Shown here one piece after another: positions 46,041 through 54,806 of a stretch of 64,000 bases of DNA. Made by a program: the position numbers and the translations under genes. The notes under the pieces are model-generated. The model ran no database searches, was not told where the DNA came from, and saw nothing but the letters and a program-made list of their open reading frames with translations. Source of the stretch: Glaciecola sp049650345 (GTDB lineage Bacteria > Pseudomonadota > Gammaproteobacteria > Enterobacterales > Alteromonadaceae); the NCBI GenBank assembly GCA_049650345.1, contig JBARZY010000044.1, forward strand, positions 78,077 to 142,076. The letters are read 5' to 3'. Position 1 is the first letter of the stretch. Each line of letters begins with the position of its first letter.

Positions 46041-48407
46041 ATGAGTAACGATCCGCATTTCGAGCGTGAAAAAAACAAGTACGAAAATCCTGTCGCCAGT
46101 CGCGAATATCTCTTAAGTTTACTTGCCGAACAAGGCAAACCACTATCTTTTATTGAGTTTTGCCATTTGTTAGATGCCGATGAAGAAGATGCCAGAATTG
46201 GTATCCAACGCAGACTCAGAGCAATGGAGCGTGAAGGCCAAGTATTATTCAATCGCGATAAAAAATACGAGATACAACAACAAAGCCAACTAGTGCGAGG
46301 GCGTGTGATTGGCCATCGCGATGGCTTTGGGTTCCTTAAGCATTCCGATACTGAAAAAGATTATTTTATCCACATGGGACAAATGAGTACCCTGTTGCAT
46401 GATGATATTGTTGAGGGCAGTACGGGACACACTGACAAAAAAGGCCGAGTTGAATTTAGGGTGAATCGCGTGATTGAGCCTCGCCCTGATCCCATTGTGG
46501 GCCGTTATTATAGCGAGCAGGGTGTTAATATGGTTATCCCTGATGATAACCGTATTTGTCATGAAATCATTATACCTAAAGAATTTACCAATGGTGCTCG
46601 TCAAGGGCACGTAGTCGTCGTTGAAATCGTGCAACGTCCACGCAGGCAAATGAATCCCACCGGTAAAATACTAGAAGTACTAGGTGAACACATGGCGCCG
46701 GGTATGGAAATAGAAACCGCTCTGCGAAACTTCGATATTCCGCATGAATGGCCTAATGGCGTGCACAAAGCAGTACAAAATTTAGCTGACACCGTACCTG
46801 AAGATGCCAAAATGGGACGAGTCGATTTACGTCAACTCCCACTTGTTACTATTGATGGTGAAGACGCCCGAGATTTTGATGATGCTGTATATTGCTTGCC
46901 TGAAGACGAGGGCGGTTGGCGTTTGTGGGTAGCCATAGCAGACGTAAGTGCATACGTTAAACTAGGCACTGCATTAGACAGTGAAGCACAAAATAGAGCA
47001 ACATCGGTATACTTTCCAGAACAAGTGATCCCTATGTTACCCGAGGTTTTGTCAAATGGCCTGTGTTCACTTAATCCTGATGTTGACCGTTTGTGTATGG
47101 TGTGCGAAATGCGCATTGATGCTAGCGGCAAACTAGAGGACTACCAGTTTTATGAAGCGGTAATGAACTCCCACGCGCGCCTTACTTACACTAAGGTGTG
47201 GAATATTCTAAATGGTGATGAAGAATTACTGAAACGATACTACGATAGAGTTGATGACCTTCACCATTTATATAACCTATACAAAATCCTTAAAAACGCT
47301 CGACAAAAGCGTGGTGCGATAGAATTTGAAAGCCAAGAAACAAAGTTTGTTTTTAATGCACAACGCAAAATAGACCACATCATTCCACTTGTGCGCAACG
47401 ACGCCCACAAAATTATTGAAGAATGCATGATTTTGGCAAATGTTTGCGCAGCGCAATACATCGAAGAAAATCAGGCAGAAGCTTTGTTTAGAATCCATGA
47501 TAAGCCTGATGAAGATCGTTTGTTAACATTTAGGACCTATTTATCAGAGGCGGGTATTGCGTTTACTGCTAGCAATCAACCTACGCCCAAAGACTTCGCC
47601 GAAGTTGCTGCAAAAATCGAAAACAGAGTTGACAAAGAACTCATCCAAACAATGTTATTGCGGTCAATGAAACAAGCTGCTTACGATGGTGCCAATGTAG
47701 GACACTTTGGATTAGCACTTGAGGCTTATGCACACTTTACATCGCCAATTCGTCGCTATCCCGATTTGGTTGTGCATCGAGTATTAAAAGCAATTATTAA
47801 CAAACATGCACAAAAGAAAATATGCAAAGGCGCTAAGTTTTATTCCGAACAAGAAATTGAGTTGTTGGGTGAGCAATGCTCAATGGCAGAGCGGCGCGCC
47901 GACGATGCAACACGTGATGTGTCTGACTGGCTTAAGTGCGAATTTATGCAAGATCATGTAGGCGATGTATTTGATGGTGTTGTTGCATCAGTGACCAATT
48001 TTGGTTTGTTTGTGCGCATAAACGAATACCAAATTGATGGCCTTGTTCACATTACTTCACTTGGCAGTGACTATTATCGATATGATGACATTAAGCAATG
48101 TTTGATCGGTGAAAGCTCAGGTGTGGTATACCGTTTAGGTGATCCAGTGCGCGTAAAGGTGTTGGCAGTCAATCTAGACGATCGCAAGATAGATCTCACC
48201 GTTGATGGCTTAGCAGCAATAGATCGTGCATCAAAAAAACGTAAGCCATCTAAGTCAAAACGCGGCGGCTCTGCGGTAACAAGTAAAGAAAACGGTAAAA
48301 ATACGCGCGATAACGCAGCAAAAGCCAAGCCAAAAGGTAAGCGCAGGGCAAAGCCCAGTGCAAAGGCTAACAAGGCGTCGCGTAACAAGCCTAGAAGAGG
48401 CAAATAA
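46041..48407 (+). CDS. rnr: Ribonuclease R
   Basis: Processive 3'-5' exoribonuclease that degrades structured RNA. An N-terminal winged-helix domain (residues 20-85) is followed by two cold-shock domains (GRVIGHRDGFGFLKH), the RNB catalytic domain with TIDGEDARDFDDAVYC (four catalytic aspartates), the ARLTYTKVWNIL segment, the HFTSPIRRYPDL motif, and an S1 domain (VGDVFDGVVASVTNFGLFV). The C-terminal tail of about 60 residues is very rich in Lys, Arg, Ala and Ser, typical of the enzyme. 788 residues. rlmB follows after 96 bases, as in many gammaproteobacteria. Confidence 0.97.
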   Translation: MSNDPHFEREKNKYENPVASREYLLSLLAEQGKPLSFIEFCHLLDADEEDARIGIQRRLRAMEREGQVLFNRDKKYEIQQQSQLVRGRVIGHRDGFGFLKHSDTEKDYFIHMGQMSTLLHDDIVEGSTGHTDKKGRVEFRVNRVIEPRPDPIVGRYYSEQGVNMVIPDDNRICHEIIIPKEFTNGARQGHVVVVEIVQRPRRQMNPTGKILEVLGEHMAPGMEIETALRNFDIPHEWPNGVHKAVQNLADTVPEDAKMGRVDLRQLPLVTIDGEDARDFDDAVYCLPEDEGGWRLWVAIADVSAYVKLGTALDSEAQNRATSVYFPEQVIPMLPEVLSNGLCSLNPDVDRLCMVCEMRIDASGKLEDYQFYEAVMNSHARLTYTKVWNILNGDEELLKRYYDRVDDLHHLYNLYKILKNARQKRGAIEFESQETKFVFNAQRKIDHIIPLVRNDAHKIIEECMILANVCAAQYIEENQAEALFRIHDKPDEDRLLTFRTYLSEAGIAFTASNQPTPKDFAEVAAKIENRVDKELIQTMLLRSMKQAAYDGANVGHFGLALEAYAHFTSPIRRYPDLVVHRVLKAIINKHAQKKICKGAKFYSEQEIELLGEQCSMAERRADDATRDVSDWLKCEFMQDHVGDVFDGVVASVTNFGLFVRINEYQIDGLVHITSLGSDYYRYDDIKQCLIGESSGVVYRLGDPVRVKVLAVNLDDRKIDLTVDGLAAIDRASKKRKPSKSKRGGSAVTSKENGKNTRDNAAKAKPKGKRRAKPSAKANKASRNKPRRGK

Positions 48408-48503
48408 TGAGTAACACTGCAAAGTGTGTCTTTCATTTATCAACAAGCATAAAAGTCGTATTCATCACTCAATACGCATATTAAATAGGATTGACGCAAA
48501 CTA

Positions 48504-49247
48504 ATGGCGCAAACAGAATTTATTTACGGTATTCACTCCATTGCTTCCGTACTAGAGAACGAACCCGAAAGACTACTCGAGATTATGGTTGCCAAAGGGC
48601 GCAACGATGACCGTATGAATAATGTGGTAAACATTGCTCGAAAACATAAAATTTCAGTGCAATTTGTACAACGTAAAACCTTAGACGACAAGAGTAAAGG
48701 TGAACAAAATCAAGGCATAATAGCACGAGCAAAACCCGCCAGAGTGTTAGATGAAGCAGATTTAGACGTAATATTAGACAAACAAACATCGGTGTTTTTA
48801 CTTGTGCTTGATGGTGTAACCGACCCTCATAACTTAGGGGCCTGTTTACGTAACGCAGATGCCGCCGGTGTACATGCTGTTGTGGTACCAAAAGATAACT
48901 CAGTTACCTTAACACCGGTTGTTAGAAAGGTTGCCGTAGGGGCCGCAGAAACCGTACCGCTTATACAAGTTACTAATTTGTCGCGTACATTAAAACATAT
49001 TCAGCAGAAAGGAGTATGGGTCATCGGTACTGCGGGTGAAGCAGACCAATTGATCTACAACACCCAAATTAAAGGTAGCACCGCCATTGTAATGGGAGCT
49101 GAAGGCAAAGGCATGCGACGCTTAACCCGAGAAAACTGCGATGAATTGGTGAAGTTACCAATGGCAGGTTCAGTATCCAGTTTAAATGTTGCTGTGGCCA
49201 GTGGCATTTGTTTATTTGAAGTGGTTCGCCAGCGTTTACCGCGTTAG
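48504..49247 (+). CDS. rlmB: 23S rRNA (guanosine-2'-O-)-methyltransferase RlmB
   Basis: SPOUT-family methyltransferase modifying G2251 (E. coli numbering) of 23S rRNA. N-terminal L30e-like substrate domain (FIYGIHSIASVLENEPERL), then motif 1 DGVTDPHNLGACLRNADAAG, motif 2 IVMGAEGKGMRRLTRENCD and motif 3 LPMAGSVSSLNVAVASGI forming the trefoil knot. 247 residues. Follows rnr; has its own terminator. Confidence 0.96.
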   Translation: MAQTEFIYGIHSIASVLENEPERLLEIMVAKGRNDDRMNNVVNIARKHKISVQFVQRKTLDDKSKGEQNQGIIARAKPARVLDEADLDVILDKQTSVFLLVLDGVTDPHNLGACLRNADAAGVHAVVVPKDNSVTLTPVVRKVAVGAAETVPLIQVTNLSRTLKHIQQKGVWVIGTAGEADQLIYNTQIKGSTAIVMGAEGKGMRRLTRENCDELVKLPMAGSVSSLNVAVASGICLFEVVRQRLPR

Positions 49248-49275
49248 CTCTTCATAAAACCTCATTCAAAACCCC

Positions 49276-49308
49276 AAAAATGCCTCAATGATTATTGAGG
49301 CATTTTTT
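49276..49308 (+). terminator. Intrinsic terminator of rlmB
   Basis: AATGCCTCAAT pairs with ATTGAGGCATT around a 3-base loop, flanked by A and T runs, about 30 bases after the stop. Confidence 0.9.
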
Positions 49309-49483
49309 ATGCCCAGCATAAAACTTTCGTATGTGCTGTGTATGGAAATTGCCAAGGCATTGTCAAGCTATGTAAAGGAGTGTAAAGGTAACGAACTAAT
49401 CCAGAATTTAGCCTACTTACTGCTATTAAATACAACCATGCCGTTTACTTTTTACAACGGTGGTTTTGTTATGAGGAGCAACA

Positions 49484-51010
49484 ATGATAGTGGTAAATAA
49501 GATCGCGTTTATTGCAAAAGCAGGCGCATTAATAACAGCAATTGCAGCGCTTAGTGCCTGTGGCGGCAGCAGTGATGACAGCGACAATATAGGGTATGTA
49601 AAGTTTTATAATGCGTCTTACGATTCACCCAGCATATTCATGACCTTAGACGAAGATTTAGACAGTGATGACGATGATGAATTTGAACAAACGTTTTCGT
49701 CAGTGGCTTATGGTAGCGCTGGTTCAAGAGTTGCACTCGATCCACAAAGCTATTATTTAGAACTAGCATGGCAAAATGAAGACAGCAGTGTACGCAGCGA
49801 TTTAGAAATAATTATTGAAGATCAACTGAGTATTACTAAAGACAGCACTCAATGGTTAATATTAACGGGCTCTATCCAATCTCCACAACTTAATGTGTTT
49901 GATATCCCTATTATTGACGACGATGAAGCTGCAGATGATGCTGACGACGACTTATTTAATATCCGATTTGTAAACCTTGATGAAACTTATACTAACGTAG
50001 ATGTATATTTCTCAGATACCGATGAAACCTTTGCCGAAGCAACGTTAATCACCAGCTTGTCGGGTATTAGCTTGTCTGATAACTTCAAATTAAGCGAAGA
50101 CCAGTACAAGGTATACATTACTGAAGCTGGTAGCACCGACGTGTTATTCACCGCCGCTGAAATTGACTATTCATTTGGTGGTCAGTATTTAATTGCCATC
50201 CGTGAAAACCAAGGGGTAGGGGGCTCACCGTTTGTAATTGATAATATGAGTAACACTCGCGTAACCCAGTACGATGCCCTTGAATCAAAAGCCAATGTTT
50301 CGGTATACAATGGACTAGATAATAACGACTTAGTCGATGAATACAACGCTGAGATTGATGTACAAATTAATGGTACGACAGCAATAGATGCTATAGATGC
50401 ACTAGCCTATGGCGAGTTCAGCGAAGCATATGAAGTAGAGAGTGGTGACTATCGCTTTACTATTATCAACGACCAAAATGATGAAATATTGCTACAAAAT
50501 CGCGTACTCAGTCTTGCTCAAAACACCAATAAAACACTGTTTCTATATTGGACTGAGGAAGAAGTGGATGACGATGGTGACGGCAATGTTGATGAAAACG
50601 AAGACGGTGTGGTAGATGAGATACGCCCAGTAATATCGAGTCTACTGGTAGACAATAGCAGCCGTTCAAGATTGTACGACAAAGAACTAACATTGCTTAA
50701 TTTGGTTAACTCTGATGATTTCTCTGTAGTAAGCTTCTATTTTGTAAAGTCAGATGAAATTATTGATACCGCTGAAAATAGTCGCAGTGTTGTACAAGGT
50801 ACAACGTCAAGCGTAATCTTGCTTAATAATACTTATCAAGTATTCGTTATTGCTGAAATTGACAACAATGACATTATTATAGACGAGCTTACCTTAACCC
50901 TTGATGAAGAAAGTAAAGACCAGTTCTTATTGTTAGAACACTCTGATACAAGTAGCAGCGGTTTTGCTTTACGAATAGTTGACCAAGTCGCTGCTTTGAA
51001 CGACGACTAA
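49484..51010 (+). CDS. Asp-rich DUF4397-type surface lipoprotein
   Basis: Unassigned exported protein of 508 residues. Lipobox LSAC (Cys26) followed by CGGSSDDSD, so lipid-anchored. Two or more repeats of a DUF4397-like beta domain begin with VKFYNASYDSPSIFMTLDE, IRFVNLDETYTNVDVYFSD and VSVYNGLDNNDLVDEYNAE. Acidic runs (DSDDDDEFE; DDDEAADDADDD) and a segment at about 358-380 with DDDGDGNVDENEDGVVDE resemble calcium-binding Asp-box repeats. TGAGGAGCAACA before the ATG is a strong ribosome-binding site. Function unknown; an extracellular or outer-membrane, perhaps calcium-stabilised, role is inferred. Confidence 0.75.
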   Translation: MIVVNKIAFIAKAGALITAIAALSACGGSSDDSDNIGYVKFYNASYDSPSIFMTLDEDLDSDDDDEFEQTFSSVAYGSAGSRVALDPQSYYLELAWQNEDSSVRSDLEIIIEDQLSITKDSTQWLILTGSIQSPQLNVFDIPIIDDDEAADDADDDLFNIRFVNLDETYTNVDVYFSDTDETFAEATLITSLSGISLSDNFKLSEDQYKVYITEAGSTDVLFTAAEIDYSFGGQYLIAIRENQGVGGSPFVIDNMSNTRVTQYDALESKANVSVYNGLDNNDLVDEYNAEIDVQINGTTAIDAIDALAYGEFSEAYEVESGDYRFTIINDQNDEILLQNRVLSLAQNTNKTLFLYWTEEEVDDDGDGNVDENEDGVVDEIRPVISSLLVDNSSRSRLYDKELTLLNLVNSDDFSVVSFYFVKSDEIIDTAENSRSVVQGTTSSVILLNNTYQVFVIAEIDNNDIIIDELTLTLDEESKDQFLLLEHSDTSSSGFALRIVDQVAALNDD

Positions 51011-51039
51011 ACATCCCTTAACAATATAAATTGTAACTT

Positions 51040-51072
51040 AGCCGGTAAATCATTGGTTTGCTGGCTTTTTTT
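51040..51072 (+). terminator. Intrinsic terminator of the DUF4397 gene
   Basis: AGCCGGTAAA (51040-51049) pairs with TTTGCTGGCT (51057-51066) with two G-T wobbles, then Ts. Confidence 0.8.
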
Positions 51073-51212
51073 CGCCTTCACTCCTAATTCTGTACAATAT
51101 TTATACAAATAAGCTCTAAAGGCGCCTAAATACAAGTCGATACTAACTTAAGACTCATTAGTCTCGGCTACTTCCCCCTCTATTATTTACTGATGCACTT
51201 GGAGAGCTCTGA

Positions 51213-52898
51213 ATGCGAGTTAAGCAAAAACTTATTGCCTATGCAGGATTGGTGAGTTGTGCACTACTGATATTAGGGATCATCTTCTTTGTATTGAGCC
51301 AGTCTGTACAAACTAAACTCATGCAAGCTTCAGCGCTTTCCCAACAAGCAGTTGCGTCATCTGATGATGTCCAAGCGACAATCACTAACAGTCAAACTGA
51401 ACTTAATACGATGGCAATCAAATTGAGTGACGTAACAGAACCGCTTAATCTAAATAAACAGCGCCTTGCGATTTTAGATAGGAAATCAGGTGCGGTGATT
51501 AACAGAATCACTGAGCTCATAGAAACACTGTTACTTGCGACAGATTTACTTGATGAAGACAGCGACGTTTTGTTTGAGATCGAAGACGCCATATACGAAC
51601 TTGAAGACATTCAAGGCGAATTAAGAAGAGAACTTCAAGCAAATATACAAACCACAGCAACTGCTAATAATAGTGTCGCGAACGATGTCATAAACGGCGC
51701 GAATGACCTTACTAAACTCAATCAGGATTTCCAGAACGCATTTGACTCTTTAATAGCGGTTAATGTTAGCAACACCGAAAATAACCAAAATGCGATTAGC
51801 AAAATCAAAAATGCTGAGCAAGAGAATAAACATGCAAAAATTATAACCATGATAACGATTGTGATAATTGCGTTAATTGTAATTGGTGTTGTTGTGTATA
51901 CCATTATTTTGGTTACTAAACCTTTAGACTCGCTTTCACAAGGCATTGAAAAGGTTGCAGGCGGCGACTTCACAACAGTATTTTTATCTATAAGAAAAGA
52001 CGAATTTGGAGATGTGTCTGATGCCATGAACACGATGGTCTCAACAATAAAACAAACAATCGAAGATATCAGTCAAGAAGCATCAGTACTGTTAGATACC
52101 GCTAGCAGTATGGAAGAAAACAGCATGGCGACCAAACGAGCCATTGAAAAAGAACAAGATGAGGTAACTTCTGTAGTGTGTGCAACTGAGCAAATGCTAC
52201 AAACAGTTAAATCGGTCACAATTGCATCTCATGAATCGCTCGACTCCTCACAAGCATCAAATGAAGCATCAAAAAATGGCGTAAAAATCGTCAAGGAAAA
52301 TATTCGTAAAGTCAATCAACTAGCGACTGAATTTAACAAGGCAGCATCGGTTGTAAGCAATGTTCAGACTCATACTGAAGAAATTCACAAAATTTTAGAA
52401 GTTATTAAAGATATTACTGAACAAACTAACTTACTGGCACTAAATGCAGCGATTGAGGCAGCAAGAGCTGGTGAACAAGGCCGAGGTTTTGCTGTAGTCG
52501 CAGATGAAGTTAGGCAATTGGCGCTACGCACGCAAAATAGTACAACCCAAATTACCGATATTATACAGGGTTTGATTGCATCCTCTGAGAATGCCGTCGC
52601 ATTAATGAAAAATAGCGAGCATGGCGTTATTGAAACGTCAGAGGAAGCAGCAAAAATTAATCGTGTGTTTGAAACAATTTCAGAAAAAGTGGCTGATATT
52701 CAAATCAGAATTGACACGGTAGCATCCGCTAGCGAAGAGCAAAGTCAAGTATCTCAAGATGTACAAAAACGTATGCAAAATATAGATTCAGAAACGAGGA
52801 ATGTTTACAACATGGCCAACGATGTGGTGACAAAGAGTTCATCGTTGAAGCAAGTTAGTGAGCGCATTGCTCGTCAATTAAATCAATTTATTATTTAA
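51213..52898 (+). CDS. Methyl-accepting chemotaxis protein
   Basis: Transmembrane chemoreceptor, 561 residues. First membrane helix at about 8-30; a long, wholly helical periplasmic domain (about 31-205) without a recognised ligand fold such as Cache; second membrane helix about 208-231; HAMP about 232-285; and the cytoplasmic signalling hairpin with the conserved tip DITEQTNLLALNAAIEAARAG near residue 400-420. It ends LNQFII, with no CheR/CheB-binding pentapeptide. GGAGAG precedes the ATG. Only 15 bases separate it from the double-PilJ gene, so the two are probably co-transcribed. Confidence 0.93.
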   Translation: MRVKQKLIAYAGLVSCALLILGIIFFVLSQSVQTKLMQASALSQQAVASSDDVQATITNSQTELNTMAIKLSDVTEPLNLNKQRLAILDRKSGAVINRITELIETLLLATDLLDEDSDVLFEIEDAIYELEDIQGELRRELQANIQTTATANNSVANDVINGANDLTKLNQDFQNAFDSLIAVNVSNTENNQNAISKIKNAEQENKHAKIITMITIVIIALIVIGVVVYTIILVTKPLDSLSQGIEKVAGGDFTTVFLSIRKDEFGDVSDAMNTMVSTIKQTIEDISQEASVLLDTASSMEENSMATKRAIEKEQDEVTSVVCATEQMLQTVKSVTIASHESLDSSQASNEASKNGVKIVKENIRKVNQLATEFNKAASVVSNVQTHTEEIHKILEVIKDITEQTNLLALNAAIEAARAGEQGRGFAVVADEVRQLALRTQNSTTQITDIIQGLIASSENAVALMKNSEHGVIETSEEAAKINRVFETISEKVADIQIRIDTVASASEEQSQVSQDVQKRMQNIDSETRNVYNMANDVVTKSSSLKQVSERIARQLNQFII

Positions 52899-52913
52899 CC
52901 GTAGAGACATATT

Positions 52914-53807
52914 ATGAAACGTATAAGCCTAGTAAAGCCCTTGCAAATTATCAGCCTTTTGTTGGTTTCTTTGAGTCTACATTTTTCAGTATCAGCACAA
53001 ACCGCTGAAGAATTTGGCGCAGTCATTAACTTGTCTGGCAAGCAAAGAATGTTGACCCAAAAAATGTCTAAAGAAGTGATGCTAGTGGCGTTAGATATAG
53101 AAAAGCAGTCTAACTTAAATAACCTTGCCAAGACTTCGTCCTTATTTGATAAAACCTTAATGGGATTGCGAGATGGTGATTCAGGCTTAGGTTTACCCGC
53201 TACTGAGTCAAAGAGAATTTTACGGCAGTTGAAAAAGATAGATGCTAAATGGCAAGCATTTTACCCTAATATAAAAACGATACTTGCGAATAATACCGTT
53301 GAGCAAGCTCAGTTAGACGCAATTGGTACACAAAACCTTCCTCTGCTTAAAGAGATGAATAAGGCGGTAGGGGCCTATGAGAAAGAAGCTGCTAAAGGTG
53401 GTATGAAAGCCGACCCAGGCCTAGCTGCCAGCTTAAACTTATCGGGTAAGCAACGTATGCTAACGCAAAAAATGAGTAAAGAATTTTTAATGGTGGCACA
53501 TGGATATGATGTGGTAAATAACCGCTTAAATCTGCTGGAAACTTACACTTTATTTGAACGAACACTATCAGGTTTAAGTAAAGGCGATGAAACCCTGGGT
53601 TTACCGCCAACGACTAACGCTGATATAAATACGCAGCTCGATGTGGTAAAAGATCTTTGGCAAGAAGCAAAGCCGGTATTTGAGAGAGCATCAAAAGATG
53701 CGTATACGCCAACATCAGACGACATTAAAGTAGTCGCCAAGCTTAATTTGCCGTTACTTAAAGAAATGAATAAAGCTGTTGGGATGTACGAGCAGCTCGC
53801 TAAATAG
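52914..53807 (+). CDS. Stand-alone periplasmic protein with two tandem PilJ/NarX-type sensor domains
   Basis: 297 residues: signal peptide 1-28 (ending FSVSA), then two copies of a helical domain related to the N-terminal sensor of PilJ/NarX. The hallmark LSGKQRMLTQKMSKE occurs twice, near residues 40 and 175, and NLPLLKEMNKAVG closes each copy, so the period is about 135 residues. There is no membrane segment after the signal peptide and no output domain. Coming 15 bases after a chemoreceptor with a featureless helical periplasmic domain, it may be that receptor's ligand-binding partner. In NarX the equivalent P-box region binds nitrate; the ligand here is unknown. Confidence 0.85.
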   Translation: MKRISLVKPLQIISLLLVSLSLHFSVSAQTAEEFGAVINLSGKQRMLTQKMSKEVMLVALDIEKQSNLNNLAKTSSLFDKTLMGLRDGDSGLGLPATESKRILRQLKKIDAKWQAFYPNIKTILANNTVEQAQLDAIGTQNLPLLKEMNKAVGAYEKEAAKGGMKADPGLAASLNLSGKQRMLTQKMSKEFLMVAHGYDVVNNRLNLLETYTLFERTLSGLSKGDETLGLPPTTNADINTQLDVVKDLWQEAKPVFERASKDAYTPTSDDIKVVAKLNLPLLKEMNKAVGMYEQLAK

Positions 53808-53827
53808 TTTCTTAGCTACACGTAAGT

Positions 53828-53866
53828 CCATACACACGTTAATGAGTCAAATTTTCGTGTGTATGG
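53828..53866 (+). terminator. 11-bp hairpin after the double-PilJ gene
   Basis: CCATACACACG (53828-53838) is the exact reverse complement of CGTGTGTATGG (53856-53866), with a 17-base loop and only a weak T-tract after it. It may end the chemoreceptor transcript before the ribosomal operon. Confidence 0.5.
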
Positions 53867-53948
53867 TCTGATTTACCCCATTTCTCTAATCATTACCCCC
53901 CCTTTCAGTTGTTCACCCGTAAATAATCAAATTTTATACAAATTAGAC

Positions 53949-54095
53949 TATGCCTACGTCAGCTTTTCTGTTATAGTTTCGCGCCCTTTTTGTGGGGGTA
54001 TGGTCTATTTTTTAAACGGCTAAAATTAAAAGTCATTAGAAAATAGCAGCTTAGCGACTCGTGAGAGTCATAATATTAAACAGCGGAGCACTAAC
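53949..54095 (+). promoter_or_regulatory. Promoter and leader of the spc ribosomal operon
   Basis: TATAGT at 53972-53977 is followed by a GCGCCC discriminator (53981-53986) and later by GCGGAGCACTAACATG at the rplN start; E. coli Pspc has a closely similar TATAAT-CGCGCCC arrangement and rplN leader. The -35 box at the expected distance is poor (around 53949-53954). The GC-rich discriminator fits stringent control by ppGpp. The match is from memory of the E. coli sequence. Confidence 0.65.
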
Positions 54096-54464
54096 ATGAT
54101 CCAAATGCAAACTAACCTGGACGTAGCCGATAACTCGGGCGCTCGCAGGGTTCAGTGTATTAAGGTTCTAGGTGGCTCGCATCGCCGTTATGCACACATA
54201 GGCGACATCATTAAAGTTACTGTGAAAGAAGCAATTCCTCGCGGTAAAGTTAAAAAAGGTGACGTTTTGAATGCAGTGGTGGTGCGTACTAGGAAAGGCG
54301 TTCGCAGAGCTGATGGTTCAACTATCCGTTTTGATAACAACGCAGCTGTTTTGCTTAATGCAAACAAGCAACCTATTGGCACTCGTATTTTTGGTCCGGT
54401 CACAAGAGAACTTCGTGGAGATTCATTCATGAAGATCATCTCATTGGCCCCAGAAGTACTATAA
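54096..54464 (+). CDS. rplN: 50S ribosomal protein L14
   Basis: First gene of the spc operon. MIQMQTNLDVADNSGARRVQCIKVLGGSHRRYA is unmistakable for L14 (start residues shown within limits: MIQMQTNLDVADNSGARR), and RGDSFMKIISLAPEVL ends it. 122 residues, as in other bacteria. It binds 23S rRNA at the subunit interface. What lies upstream is a chemoreceptor locus rather than rpsQ and the S10 operon. Confidence 0.98.
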   Translation: MIQMQTNLDVADNSGARRVQCIKVLGGSHRRYAHIGDIIKVTVKEAIPRGKVKKGDVLNAVVVRTRKGVRRADGSTIRFDNNAAVLLNANKQPIGTRIFGPVTRELRGDSFMKIISLAPEVL

Positions 54465-54476
54465 GGAGTCACGATA

Positions 54477-54791
54477 ATGGCTAGAAAAATTCGTCGTGAT
54501 GATGAAGTAGTCGTATTAGCGGGTAAAGACAAAGGCAAGCAAGGTAAAGTATTGCGTGTTTTAGCGTCTGAAGACCGTGTATATGTAGAAGGCGTAAATA
54601 TTGTTAAGAAACACCAAAAGCCAAACCCGCAAGCGGGTGAGCCTGGCGGCATTATTGACAAAGAAGCTTCTATTCATGTTTCAAATATAGCGTTAGTTAA
54701 CCCAGCAACGGGTAAAGCTGATCGCGTAGGTTTCCGCATGGAAGACGAGAAGAAAGTTCGTTTCTTCAAGTCTAACGGCGACCTAGTTTAA
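54477..54791 (+). CDS. rplX: 50S ribosomal protein L24
   Basis: KOW-motif protein that starts assembly of the large subunit. RRDDEVVVLAGKDKGKQGKV is the KOW segment at the N-terminus. 104 residues. Twelve bases after rplN, with AAGGAG before the ATG. Confidence 0.98.
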   Translation: MARKIRRDDEVVVLAGKDKGKQGKVLRVLASEDRVYVEGVNIVKKHQKPNPQAGEPGGIIDKEASIHVSNIALVNPATGKADRVGFRMEDEKKVRFFKSNGDLV

Positions 54792-54806
54792 CTATTGGAG
54801 AGTACG

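Noticed and set aside
49288..49500. Open frame of 70 codons between rlmB and the DUF4397 gene
   Set aside because: It begins inside the rlmB terminator hairpin and overlaps the strong ribosome-binding site of the next gene; the product resembles nothing.
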